From positions 62,001 to 126,000 of the forward strand of contig NZ_MVOL01000009.1 in NCBI RefSeq assembly GCF_002018875.1: a stretch of 64,000 bases of DNA. The letters run 5' to 3'. Under the pieces are notes generated by a model, which made no database searches, was not told where the DNA came from, and saw only the letters and a program-made list of their open reading frames with translations. A program made the translations under genes and the position numbers. This DNA comes from Pseudomonas sp. MF4836. Its GTDB lineage: Bacteria > Pseudomonadota > Gammaproteobacteria > Pseudomonadales > Pseudomonadaceae. This document shows, one piece after another, positions 8,925 to 17,004 of the stretch (the stretch's first letter is position 1; each line of letters opens with the position of its first letter).

Positions 8925-10256
8925 ATGAAACCTTCGCGCCTGTTGCTGATCTGGCTGGGCGTGCTGCTGGGCCTGGACATCGTCCTGGGCGCCTGCGGTG
9001 CCCTGGGCCTGGACCTCCCACCAAGCCTCCAGTCGATTGCCTGGGGCCTGCTGCTGGCCTTGTTGCTGCTGGCGGTGCTCGATGCCGCGCTGCTCTGGCG
9101 CCTGCCCTCGCCCCGACTGCGGCGGCAGATCCCCGGCAGCCTGCCGCTGGGGCGCTGGAGCGAAGTCAGCCTGGAGCTGCACCACGACTATCAGCGGCCG
9201 CGCGCCGTCGAAGTCTTTGACCATGTACCGGACGGCTTGAGCTTCGAACACCTGCCTCAGGGCCTGACCCTCGAACCCGGGCGGCACAGTCAGTTCGGCT
9301 ATCGAGTGCGACCGCTCAAGCGTGGGCATTTCAACTTCGCCTACTGCGAGCTCAACCTGCCCAGCACCCTGGGACTGTGGAGCGCGCGCCGGATCCTGCC
9401 CCTGCCCGACAGCACCCGCGTGTATCCGGACTTCGCCCGCCTCTACGGCGCGCAATTGCTGGCGGTGGACAACTGGCTAAGCCAGCTCGGGGTGCGCCAG
9501 TTGCAACGCCGGGGCCTGGGCCTGGAGTTCAACCAGCTGCGGGAGTTTCGCGAAGGCGACAGCCTGCGCCAGATCGACTGGAAAGCCACCGCCCGCCAGC
9601 GCACGCCGATTGCCCGCGAGTACCAGGACGAACGCGACCAGCAGATTATCTTCATGCTCGACTGCGGCCGCCGCATGCGCAGCCAGGATGGCGAGCTGGC
9701 GCATTTCGACCATGCCCTCAATGCCTGCCTGCTGCTGAGTTACGTGGCCTTGCGCCAGGGCGATGCGGTAGGCCTGAGCACCTTTGCCAGCCAGGCACCG
9801 CGCTACCTGGCCCCGGTCAAGGGCTCGGCGCAGCTCAGCGTCTTGCTCAACTCGGTGTACGACCTGGACAGCAGCCAGCGCCCCGCCGACTACCAGGCCG
9901 CCGCCAGCCACTTGCTGGCACGGCAGAAACGCAGGGCACTGGTGGTGCTGGTCACCAACCTGCGCGATGAAGATGACGAAGAACTGCTGACGGCGGTCAA
10001 GCGCATCAGCCGCCAACACCGGGTGCTGGTGGCCAGCCTGCGTGAAGAAGTTCTCGACGAACTGCGCCAAACACCGGTGCAGACCCTGCCCGAGGCCCTG
10101 ACCTACTGCGGCACCGTGGACTATCTGAACGCCCGGAGTGAGCTGCATGAGCGGTTGCTGGCCCACGGCGTCTCCTTGCTCGACGCCCGTCCGGGCGAGC
10201 TGGGCGCGGAACTGGTGACCCGTTACCTGAGCTGGAAGAAAGCCGGCACCCTGTGA
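8925..10256 (+). CDS. DUF58 (vWA-like) protein, partner of MoxR
   Basis: A 443-residue protein with two N-terminal membrane helices (LLLIWLGVLLGLDIVLG and LLLALLLLAVLDAALLW) and a cytosolic DUF58 domain. The DUF58 signature FREGDSLRQIDWKATAR is present, followed by a vWA-like MIDAS-type strand (IIFMLDCGRRMRS). ATG at 8925 is chosen because residues MKPSRLLLIWL match the usual N-terminus. It sits 13 bases after the moxR stop. A six-codon reading frame beginning inside the moxR stop (8908) ends exactly on this ATG, possibly as a coupling device. It is the last gene of the operon. Confidence 0.92.
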   Translation: MKPSRLLLIWLGVLLGLDIVLGACGALGLDLPPSLQSIAWGLLLALLLLAVLDAALLWRLPSPRLRRQIPGSLPLGRWSEVSLELHHDYQRPRAVEVFDHVPDGLSFEHLPQGLTLEPGRHSQFGYRVRPLKRGHFNFAYCELNLPSTLGLWSARRILPLPDSTRVYPDFARLYGAQLLAVDNWLSQLGVRQLQRRGLGLEFNQLREFREGDSLRQIDWKATARQRTPIAREYQDERDQQIIFMLDCGRRMRSQDGELAHFDHALNACLLLSYVALRQGDAVGLSTFASQAPRYLAPVKGSAQLSVLLNSVYDLDSSQRPADYQAAASHLLARQKRRALVVLVTNLRDEDDEELLTAVKRISRQHRVLVASLREEVLDELRQTPVQTLPEALTYCGTVDYLNARSELHERLLAHGVSLLDARPGELGAELVTRYLSWKKAGTL

Positions 10257-10271
10257 GCCAGGGCCGGCAGG

Positions 10272-10631
10272 CTAGGCCGAGGCCTGCAAGGGATAGAAAC
10301 TGAAGTAGTGCTGCAGGTCGCTCACCAGTTGCCGGTACTCGGCAGACGCCCGCTGCAGGGCAAAACCCGCGTCGTAATAGTGGGGCGTTACGTCTTCGTG
10401 GCACCACAGGCAGTTGGCAGTGAAGTCGATGAACTGTGCTCGACCGGTGTTGCCCGGAAGCTTCACCCGCAGTTCGAAATCGACCCCTACCATCATCGGC
10501 AACTGGCTGATCAGCATCAAACCGTCTTGCGAGACATTGCCCAGGCTGCCGACAGGCTTGTCGGTGAGTCGATTGTAGACTTTCAAAAAGTACGGCAGCT
10601 GGTGCCGCTCTATCCGACGTTCGGTAGGCAT
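10272..10631 (-). CDS. PilZ-domain protein (c-di-GMP receptor type)
   Basis: A 119-residue single-domain protein. The PilZ c-di-GMP-binding signature is visible as RRIER near residue 5 (RxxxR) and SLGNVSQDGLML about 30 residues later (the D/NxSxxG motif as NVSQDG). Binding of c-di-GMP is therefore likely. The start at 10631 (MPTERRIERHQL) is preferred over an ATG 33 bases upstream, since PilZ proteins begin just before RxxxR. It is convergent with the MoxR operon. A 16-base dyad GACCTGC-AG-GCAGGTC lies 57 bases upstream. The output target is unknown. Confidence 0.85.
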   Translation of the reverse strand: MPTERRIERHQLPYFLKVYNRLTDKPVGSLGNVSQDGLMLISQLPMMVGVDFELRVKLPGNTGRAQFIDFTANCLWCHEDVTPHYYDAGFALQRASAEYRQLVSDLQHYFSFYPLQASA

Positions 10632-10687
10632 GCTGAAGATCGCTATGCAGAGGCCATTAAGCATGGCCGCACTAGGGCTTCGGAGCA

Positions 10688-10703
10688 GACCTGCAGGCAG
10701 GTC
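10688..10703. promoter_or_regulatory. Perfect 7+7 dyad upstream of PilZ gene
   Basis: GACCTGC-AG-GCAGGTC lies 57 bases before the PilZ start. It could be an operator or an RNA hairpin; no regulator can be assigned. Confidence 0.25.
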
Positions 10704-10836
10704 GCTCTCCCGAGTCCGTGCTGTCGCCGGTCGCGGGCAGCCAGCAGAGCCGGCGATTCAGATGCGAAGCTCCAGGCGGACTCCGCAATCTTAGCTCAAG
10801 GCCCAAGCCCGGCCACGGAATGTATGACGAATATAA

Positions 10837-11211
10837 TTACAAGGTTGCCGGGCGGACCTGGGCGCCGGTACGCGGCGGGTAGTAGCCCAACTGTTGCAGG
10901 GTTTCCAGTCGAGCACGGGCACGGAACGCATACTCGCTGCTCGGGTACTCGGTGAGGATGAACTGATAGGTCTGCGCAGCATCGACGAACAGTTTCTGCC
11001 GCTCCAGGCATTGCCCGCGCAACATGGAGACTTCCGGCTGCACATAGCGGCGCGAACGGCTGGTGCGATCGACCTGGCTGAGTTCGAGCATCACGCTCTC
11101 GCAGTTACCGCGATCGTAGGCGCGGTAGGCATTGTTCAAATGGTGGTCCATCGACCAGCGGGTACAGCCGACAACACTGACGGCCAGGGCAGCAATGAGT
11201 ACGAAGCGCAT
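10837..11211 (-). CDS. Small TPR-like lipoprotein
   Basis: A 124-residue protein with a type II signal peptide: MRFVLIAALAVSVVGC, lipobox VVGC with Cys16. The mature part has helical repeats (LNNAYRAYDRGNCESVMLELSQV, LFVDAAQTYQFILTEYPSSEYAFRARARLETL) typical of tetratricopeptide/BamD-like assembly lipoproteins. GGAG precedes the ATG at 11211. It is divergent from pyk, 158 bases away. A role in an envelope complex is inferred from the lipidation and TPR-like helices only. Confidence 0.82.
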   Translation of the reverse strand: MRFVLIAALAVSVVGCTRWSMDHHLNNAYRAYDRGNCESVMLELSQVDRTSRSRRYVQPEVSMLRGQCLERQKLFVDAAQTYQFILTEYPSSEYAFRARARLETLQQLGYYPPRTGAQVRPATL

Positions 11212-11265
11212 GGGGGATCTCCTGTCTTGTGCAGTGTATCGACTCATCAGCGAAAATCTTCAAGG

Positions 11266-11310
11266 TTGTTCGTTTAAACAAACAAACGAATAAGTAGTGC
11301 AAACGAACAA
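11266..11310. promoter_or_regulatory. Inverted AAACGAA repeats in pyk promoter region
   Basis: TTGTTCGTTT (11266-11275) and AAACGAACAA (11301-11310) form a perfect 10-base inverted repeat around a 25-base spacer. A third copy (AAACGAA, 11284-11290) lies in between. The cluster sits about 60-100 bases before the pyk start and opposite the lipoprotein gene, a good place for an operator controlling either gene. The cognate regulator is unknown; the sequence does not match the HexR consensus as I know it. Confidence 0.45.
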
Positions 11311-11368
11311 TGACTACAACTTCGGACCATAGTAGCCTCTCGTTGCGCTTGAACTTTAGGAGTCTTGC

Positions 11369-12820
11369 ATGTCCGTTCGTCGTACCAAAATCGTTGCCAC
11401 CCTCGGCCCGGCCAGTAACTCGCCGGAAGTTCTCGAACAGCTGATTCTCGCGGGCCTCGACGTCGCCCGTCTGAACTTCTCCCACGGCACCCCCGACGAG
11501 CACAAGGCTCGCGCCAAGCTGGTACGCGATCTCGCGGCCAAGCACGGGCGTTTTGTCGCGCTGCTGGGTGACCTGCAAGGCCCTAAGATCCGCATCGCCA
11601 AATTCGCCAACAAGCGCATCGAGCTGAAGATCGGTGATCACTTCACCTTCTCCACCGTACATCCGCTGACCGAAGGCAACCAGCAGATCGTGGGTATCGA
11701 CTACCCGGACCTGGTCAAGGATTGCGGCGTCGGCGACGAGTTGCTGCTCGACGACGGTCGTGTGGTGATGCGCGTTGAAACCGCCTCCGACACCGAACTG
11801 AACTGCGTGGTCACCATCGGCGGCCCGCTGTCGGATCACAAAGGCATCAACCGTCGCGGTGGCGGCCTGACCGCACCGGCCCTGACTGAAAAAGACAAGG
11901 CTGACATCAAGCTCGCCGCCGAAATGGAAGTCGACTACCTCGCCGTGTCCTTCCCGCGCGACGCCGCCGACATGGAATACGCCCGTAAACTGCGCGACGA
12001 AGCCGGCGGCACCGCCTGGCTGGTGGCGAAGATCGAACGCGCCGAAGCCGTAGCCGACGACGAGACCCTTGATGGTCTGATCAAGGCGTCCGACGCCGTC
12101 ATGGTTGCCCGTGGCGACCTGGGTGTGGAAATCGGCGACGCCGAACTGATCGGCATCCAGAAGAAAATCATCCTCCACGCTCGTCGCCACAATAAGGCAG
12201 TGATCGTGGCGACCCAGATGATGGAGTCGATGATCCAGAACCCGATGCCAACCCGCGCCGAAGTGTCCGACGTGGCCAACGCCGTGCTCGACTACACCGA
12301 CGCCGTGATGCTTTCGGCTGAAAGTGCCGCGGGCCCGTACCCGCTGGAAGCGGTTCAAGCGATGGCGCGGATCTGCGTCGGCGCTGAAAAGCATCCAACC
12401 AGCAAGACTTCCAGCCACCGTATCGGCAAGGTCTTCGAAAGCTGCGACCAGAGCATCGCCCTGGCCGCCATGTACACTGCCAACCACTTCCCGGGCGTGA
12501 AGGCGATCATCGCCTTGACCGAAAGTGGCTATACGCCGTTGATCATGTCGCGCATTCGTTCCTCGATCCCGATCTACGCGTTCTCCCCGCACCGCGAGAC
12601 CCAGGCCCGTGCCGCCATGTTCCGTGGCGTCTACACCGTGCCGTTCGACCCGGCATCCCTGCCACCGGAGCAGGTCAGCCAGGCAGCCATCGACGAACTG
12701 CTGAAACTCGGCGTGGTAGAAAAAGGCGACTGGGTCATCCTGACCAAGGGCGACAGCTACCACACCACCGGCGGCACCAATGGCATGAAGATCCTGCACG
12801 TTGGCGACCCGATGGTCTAA
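11369..12820 (+). CDS. pykA: Pyruvate kinase
   Basis: Converts phosphoenolpyruvate and ADP to pyruvate and ATP, the last step of glycolysis/Entner-Doudoroff metabolism. The 483-residue sequence has the N-terminal TIM barrel (RRTKIVATLGPAS, ARLNFSHG), the substrate/metal loop (KIERAEAV, VMVARGDLGVEIG) and the signature stretch QMMESMIQNPMPTRAEVSDV. The C-terminal allosteric domain begins around residue 345. The form VMLSAESAAGPYP places it in the PykA rather than PykF type. AGGAG sits 7 bases before the ATG. It is a single-gene unit closed by a terminator. Confidence 0.95.
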   Translation: MSVRRTKIVATLGPASNSPEVLEQLILAGLDVARLNFSHGTPDEHKARAKLVRDLAAKHGRFVALLGDLQGPKIRIAKFANKRIELKIGDHFTFSTVHPLTEGNQQIVGIDYPDLVKDCGVGDELLLDDGRVVMRVETASDTELNCVVTIGGPLSDHKGINRRGGGLTAPALTEKDKADIKLAAEMEVDYLAVSFPRDAADMEYARKLRDEAGGTAWLVAKIERAEAVADDETLDGLIKASDAVMVARGDLGVEIGDAELIGIQKKIILHARRHNKAVIVATQMMESMIQNPMPTRAEVSDVANAVLDYTDAVMLSAESAAGPYPLEAVQAMARICVGAEKHPTSKTSSHRIGKVFESCDQSIALAAMYTANHFPGVKAIIALTESGYTPLIMSRIRSSIPIYAFSPHRETQARAAMFRGVYTVPFDPASLPPEQVSQAAIDELLKLGVVEKGDWVILTKGDSYHTTGGTNGMKILHVGDPMV

Positions 12821-12838
12821 GCAGCACGCGCTGAACGC

Positions 12839-12872
12839 AAAAGCCCCGTCGTGAAAACGTCGGGGCTTTTTT
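12839..12872 (+). terminator. pykA terminator
   Basis: AAAAGCCCCG/CGGGGCTTTT stem followed by T residues, directly after the stop codon. Confidence 0.9.
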
Positions 12873-12952
12873 CGTTGGGTAGCTGTTGGTGCTTGAGCGC
12901 GCTGGGGAGCGTCAGGCATAGATGCGCTGGCCCGCAAGGACGCCGTGGCCTG

Positions 12953-13891
12953 TCAGGCTCGCGGCAGGAAGACGTCGGCCAGCAGTTGATTGCGCGGCAA
13001 GCCTGACAGGTACAGACGCCGGGCGAAGGTGTCGACGCTGTCGGGGTGACCGCAGAGCAGCGCCAGGGTTTGCCGGGACGTCAGCCGCAGTTGACCCAAG
13101 GCCAAGGGCAGTTCGGCCGGGGTCAGCAACTCGACGCTGAGGTTGGGATGATTCGCCGCCAGGGCCGCCAGAGGCTTGGCCAGGTAATGCTCGCCGGCAT
13201 CATGGGCGAGGTGGATAACCCGGATCGCGCCCTGATGATCCTGGCGCAACGCCTCACGCAACACCCCGAACAACGGCGCCAAACCGGTGCCGGCCGCCAG
13301 CAGCCACAGCGGCCGGCTCTGCCAATCCGGGTCATAGTGCAGCGCCCCTCCTCGCAGCTCCCCCAGGCGCAGCGGGTCGCCCGGCTTCAGCTCACGCGCC
13401 ACATCACTGAATGCCCCCGGCTGGCGACAGTCGAGGTGGAACTCCAGAAAGCGGTCTTCCTCGGGCAGGCTCGCCAGTGAATAAGGGCGTGCCACACCAC
13501 TGGTCGTCCACAGCACCAGATGCTGGCCGGCCTGATAGCGCAGGTTGCGTTCGGGCTGCAACCGCAGACGCAGTACCGTGGACGATAACCAGTCAGCCCC
13601 CTGCACCACGGCAGACAGGCCATCGCGCAGAGGATCGAAGGTTTCGACCTGCAGATCCTCGTTCACCTGGCACTGACAGGCCAGGCGCCAGCCGAGACGG
13701 CGCTGCTCGTCGCTCAGGGCATCAGGTCGGCTATCGCTGGGCAGGCCCTGGACGCACCGCACCAGGCACGCATGGCAACTGCCGGCGCGGCAACTGTAGG
13801 GCACCGCCATGCCGGCCTGATTCAGCGCATCCAGCAGATTACTGCCCGCCGCCACCGACCACTGCCGCTCACCGACCCGCAGCTCAGGCAT
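12953..13891 (-). CDS. 2Fe-2S ferredoxin reductase (iron-sulfur flavoprotein)
   Basis: A 312-residue fusion of an N-terminal plant-type [2Fe-2S] ferredoxin domain and a ferredoxin-NADP reductase module. The ferredoxin domain has the cysteine pattern SCRAGSCHAC with a fourth Cys in LACQC. In the reductase module the FAD motif is RPYSLASLP, and the NAD(P) motif lies around LLAAGTGLAPLFGVL. This layout resembles oxygenase reductase components, but no oxygenase lies nearby, so the electron acceptor is unknown. The start MPELRVGE at 13891 overlaps the end of sadC by 8 bases, so the two are co-transcribed. An upstream start would add 32 residues of sadC-overlapping sequence. Confidence 0.87.
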   Translation of the reverse strand: MPELRVGERQWSVAAGSNLLDALNQAGMAVPYSCRAGSCHACLVRCVQGLPSDSRPDALSDEQRRLGWRLACQCQVNEDLQVETFDPLRDGLSAVVQGADWLSSTVLRLRLQPERNLRYQAGQHLVLWTTSGVARPYSLASLPEEDRFLEFHLDCRQPGAFSDVARELKPGDPLRLGELRGGALHYDPDWQSRPLWLLAAGTGLAPLFGVLREALRQDHQGAIRVIHLAHDAGEHYLAKPLAALAANHPNLSVELLTPAELPLALGQLRLTSRQTLALLCGHPDSVDTFARRLYLSGLPRNQLLADVFLPRA

Positions 13892-15002
13892 CGGCCTGCT
13901 CCCACGCCGCCGCGCAGCGGTTGCGGCCATCGCGCTTGGCCCGATACAGCGCCTGATCAGCACGCTGCAGCGCATCATCGAGGTCATCGTCCAGCACCAA
14001 CAGGGTCATGCCCGCCGACAGACTGAGGTCGCGCACCTTCAAGCCAACCAGCTGGGCATCCATAAACGCAATGCGCAGGCGCTCGCAACAGGAGGTCAAG
14101 CGCTCGGCGTCGCATTCAGGCAACAACAGGACAAACTCTTCACCGCCGTAGCGAGCCAGCACATCACCTTCGCGCAGGCAGGCGCTGGCCACTGCGGCAA
14201 ACGCTTGTAACACCTGGTCGCCGGCGGCATGGCCATGCATATCGTTGATCCGTTTGAAATGGTCGAGGTCGATTAGCGCCAGGCCGTGCACCTGGTCGGC
14301 GCCCATGGCATGCAACTCACGGGAAGCGAGCCGGAGGAAGTGCCGTCGATTGAACAGGCCTGTCAGTTCATCGGTGGCCACCAGGTCCTCGAGCTGACGC
14401 ATCATGCCACGCAAGGTGTCCTGGTGGGCCTGCAAGGCGAAACGCCGTTGTCGCATGCGCTGGCGCGAAGCCTGGACATAGCTGGCGTACAGGCACAGCC
14501 ACAGCAGCACCACGAACAGCACGCTCACCTGCAACACCGCCAACCGCGGGTCTGCCAGCCGGAAGTGATAGGCCTCCCACAGGTTGAGCGCGGCAAAACT
14601 GATAAATATCCACATCGCACAGCGGGTAAAGGCCCGCCGCGAAAGATGAAAGAGCCCGAACAACATGGGCACCACGTAGAACACCAGGAAGGTGCCACGG
14701 GCGATATCCAGGTGCGCCAACAGCCAGGTCTGCCAGGTGATACCCAGCAGCACCTGCACTTCGGTAAGGCTTGGATCGGAAAACCGCAGGTTGCGCCCGC
14801 TGATGAACAGGCCAAACAGGATGGCCTGGCTGATCACCACCAGGACCGTATCGATCAGCGCGGCGCTGACCGGAGCAGAATAATGTCCGGTCAGGATGGC
14901 GACCCAGAGCAACAGCAAAATCAATGCGTAACTGCCCGCAGCAATGGCAAAACGCTTGATTAAAAGACGCTGAATAGCTTTATGGGTCAATCGTTGACTC
15001 AC
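13884..15002 (-). CDS. sadC: Membrane diguanylate cyclase SadC
   Basis: Makes c-di-GMP from two GTP and promotes surface attachment. The 372-residue protein has about six membrane helices in residues 1-185 (for example YALILLLLWVAILTGHY, LAVLQVSVLFVVLLWLCLY), a short coiled linker and a GGDEF domain (about 215-365). The active-site loop reads RYGGEEF, an active variant, and REGD sits exactly five residues upstream, an intact RxxD inhibitory I-site. The identification as SadC rests on the recalled P. aeruginosa order ferredoxin reductase-sadC-fumarase. It is shorter than the PAO1 SadC I remember, so the symbol is somewhat less certain than the function. Confidence 0.85.
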   Translation of the reverse strand: MSQRLTHKAIQRLLIKRFAIAAGSYALILLLLWVAILTGHYSAPVSAALIDTVLVVISQAILFGLFISGRNLRFSDPSLTEVQVLLGITWQTWLLAHLDIARGTFLVFYVVPMLFGLFHLSRRAFTRCAMWIFISFAALNLWEAYHFRLADPRLAVLQVSVLFVVLLWLCLYASYVQASRQRMRQRRFALQAHQDTLRGMMRQLEDLVATDELTGLFNRRHFLRLASRELHAMGADQVHGLALIDLDHFKRINDMHGHAAGDQVLQAFAAVASACLREGDVLARYGGEEFVLLLPECDAERLTSCCERLRIAFMDAQLVGLKVRDLSLSAGMTLLVLDDDLDDALQRADQALYRAKRDGRNRCAAAWEQADA

Positions 15003-15326
15003 CGTGCGAAAGGGGGCTTAAAGAGTTTCCTACCCTACAGGCCACTTGCCACTTTAGTGCCGTGGCGAAAAAATAACTATTCAAATTTGTGGCGTTTTAA
15101 TGCTACGTCTGACGCGTTCACGCAAGAACAGTGCCTGTTCGCTGCTCGACTTTCGTTTGGCGGCTGGCGGGTGTGCCCGGGACTGAGGCGCGGTATACTG
15201 CCGCGCCTTTTTAGCGTCGCGCCAATGTGTGTCCGGCGTGCCTCAAGAAGGTGTTTGCAACCGACCGATGCACCCAAGCTGCAAGCACCTTATTAAATGT
15301 TCCCGTCTTTTAGAGGAGCGCGACTC
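15003..15326. other. sadC-fumarase divergent intergenic region
   Basis: 324 bases with no convincing gene. The main structure is a hairpin AGGCGCGG-TATACTG-CCGCGCCT followed by four T residues (15186-15212). It resembles a terminator, yet its loop contains the -10-like hexamer TATACT. It lies about 120 bases before the fumarase start, where a promoter is expected. A typical AGAGGAG ribosome site precedes the fumarase ATG. Confidence 0.4.
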
Positions 15327-16850
15327 ATGACCGTGATCAAGCAAGACGACCTGATACAGAGCGTTGCCGACGCCCTGCAGTTCATTTCCTACTACCACCC
15401 CGTGGACTTCATCCAGGCGATGCACGAGGCCTACCTGCGCGAAGAATCGCCGGCAGCCCGTGATTCCATGGCGCAAATCCTGATCAACTCGCGCATGTGT
15501 GCCACTGGCCACCGCCCGATCTGCCAGGACACCGGCATCGTTACCGTATTTGTCCGCGTAGGCATGGACGTGCGCTGGGATGGCGCGACCATGGGCCTGG
15601 ACGACATGATCAACGAAGGCGTGCGTCGCGCTTACAACCTGCCGGAAAACGTCCTGCGGGCTTCGATCCTGGCCGACCCGGCGGGCGCGCGTAAAAACAC
15701 CAAGGACAACACCCCGGCGGTCATCCACTACTCCATCGTCCCGGGCAACACTGTGGAAGTGGACGTGGCGGCCAAGGGCGGCGGCTCCGAGAACAAGTCG
15801 AAAATGGCCATGCTCAACCCGTCCGACTCGATCGTCGACTGGGTGCTCAAGACCGTTCCGACCATGGGCGCCGGCTGGTGCCCACCGGGCATGCTGGGCA
15901 TCGGCATCGGCGGCACCGCCGAGAAAGCCGCAGTGATGGCCAAGGAAGTGTTGATGGAATCCATCGACATCCACGAGCTCAAGGCCCGTGGCCCGTCCAA
16001 CCGTATCGAAGAGATGCGCCTGGAGCTGTTCGAGAAGGTCAACCAACTGGGCATCGGCGCCCAGGGCCTGGGTGGCCTGACCACCGTGCTCGACGTGAAG
16101 ATCATGGATTACCCGACCCACGCCGCCTCCCTGCCGGTGTGCATGATCCCCAACTGCGCCGCCACCCGCCACGCGCACTTCGTGCTCGACGGTTCCGGCC
16201 CGGCATCCCTGGAAGCGCCACCACTGGACGCCTACCCGGAAATCGTCTGGGAAGCCGGCCCGTCGGCCCGTCGCGTCAATCTCGACACCCTGACCCCGGA
16301 AGACGTGCAGAGCTGGAAGCCGGGCGAAACCGTGCTGCTCAACGGCAAGATGCTCACCGGTCGCGACGCGGCGCACAAGCGCATGGTCGAGATGCTGAAC
16401 AAGGGCGAAACCCTGCCGGTAGACCTCAAGGGTCGCTTCATCTACTACGTCGGCCCGGTCGATCCGGTCGGTGACGAAGTCGTGGGCCCTGCCGGCCCGA
16501 CCACCGCCACGCGGATGGACAAGTTCACCCGGCAGATCCTCGAGCAGACCGGCCTTCTGGGCATGATCGGCAAGTCCGAGCGCGGTCCGACCGCGATCGA
16601 GGCGATCAAGGACAACAAGGCCGTGTACCTGATGGCCGTCGGCGGCGCAGCCTACCTGGTGGCCCAGGCGATCAAGAAATCCAAGGTCCTGGCGTTCGCC
16701 GAACTGGGCATGGAGGCGATCTACGAGTTCGAGGTCAAGGACATGCCGGTCACCGTGGCCGTCGACAGCCAGGGCGAGTCGGTGCACATCACCGGCCCGG
16801 CGATCTGGCAGAAAAAGATCAGTGAAAGCCTGGCGGTAGAAGTGCAGTAA
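15327..16850 (+). CDS. Class I (iron-sulfur) fumarate hydratase
   Basis: Interconverts fumarate and malate in the TCA cycle using an oxygen-sensitive [4Fe-4S] cluster. The 507-residue protein is a single-chain FumA/FumB type: an alpha domain with MCATGHRPICQDTGI near residue 60, then CMIPNCAATRHAHFVL. A beta domain begins around residue 340 (LTPEDVQSWKPGETVLLNGKM) and contains YYVGPVDPVGDEVVGPAGPT. The cysteine residues expected to ligate the cluster are present. ATG at 15327 follows AGAGGAG; an in-frame upstream ATG at 15297 is less well placed. It is a single-gene unit with its own terminator. Confidence 0.94.
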   Translation: MTVIKQDDLIQSVADALQFISYYHPVDFIQAMHEAYLREESPAARDSMAQILINSRMCATGHRPICQDTGIVTVFVRVGMDVRWDGATMGLDDMINEGVRRAYNLPENVLRASILADPAGARKNTKDNTPAVIHYSIVPGNTVEVDVAAKGGGSENKSKMAMLNPSDSIVDWVLKTVPTMGAGWCPPGMLGIGIGGTAEKAAVMAKEVLMESIDIHELKARGPSNRIEEMRLELFEKVNQLGIGAQGLGGLTTVLDVKIMDYPTHAASLPVCMIPNCAATRHAHFVLDGSGPASLEAPPLDAYPEIVWEAGPSARRVNLDTLTPEDVQSWKPGETVLLNGKMLTGRDAAHKRMVEMLNKGETLPVDLKGRFIYYVGPVDPVGDEVVGPAGPTTATRMDKFTRQILEQTGLLGMIGKSERGPTAIEAIKDNKAVYLMAVGGAAYLVAQAIKKSKVLAFAELGMEAIYEFEVKDMPVTVAVDSQGESVHITGPAIWQKKISESLAVEVQ

Positions 16851-16869
16851 GGCTTCCACGCGTCAACCC

Positions 16870-16909
16870 AGGCGGCGGCGCTGTTCATTGAACGGCCCGC
16901 CGCCTTTTT
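16870..16909 (+). terminator. Fumarase terminator
   Basis: AGGCGGCGG ... CCGCCGCCT stem with an 18-base loop, followed by five T residues. Confidence 0.85.
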
Positions 16910-17004
16910 CATGGGCAGATTTCACCGGCGAAACTGTCCACGATCAACGCCCCGTGGGGCACTCATGCTATCGTTCCCGCCCCCATTGCAGCCTGCCCTG
17001 ACTC

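Noticed and set aside
10256..10300. Hairpin after DUF58 (GCAGGC/GCCTGC type)
   Set aside because: The stem is short and imperfect and no T-run follows, so it was not called a terminator.
11251..11300. HexR-type operator before pyk
   Set aside because: The AAACGAA repeats do not resemble the TGTAATTAAATTACA-like HexR consensus.
15243..16859. 538-codon minus-strand open frame opposite fumarase
   Set aside because: Composition is typical of antisense frames in high-GC DNA (His, Gly, Asp and Arg rich), and fumarase on the other strand is unambiguous.
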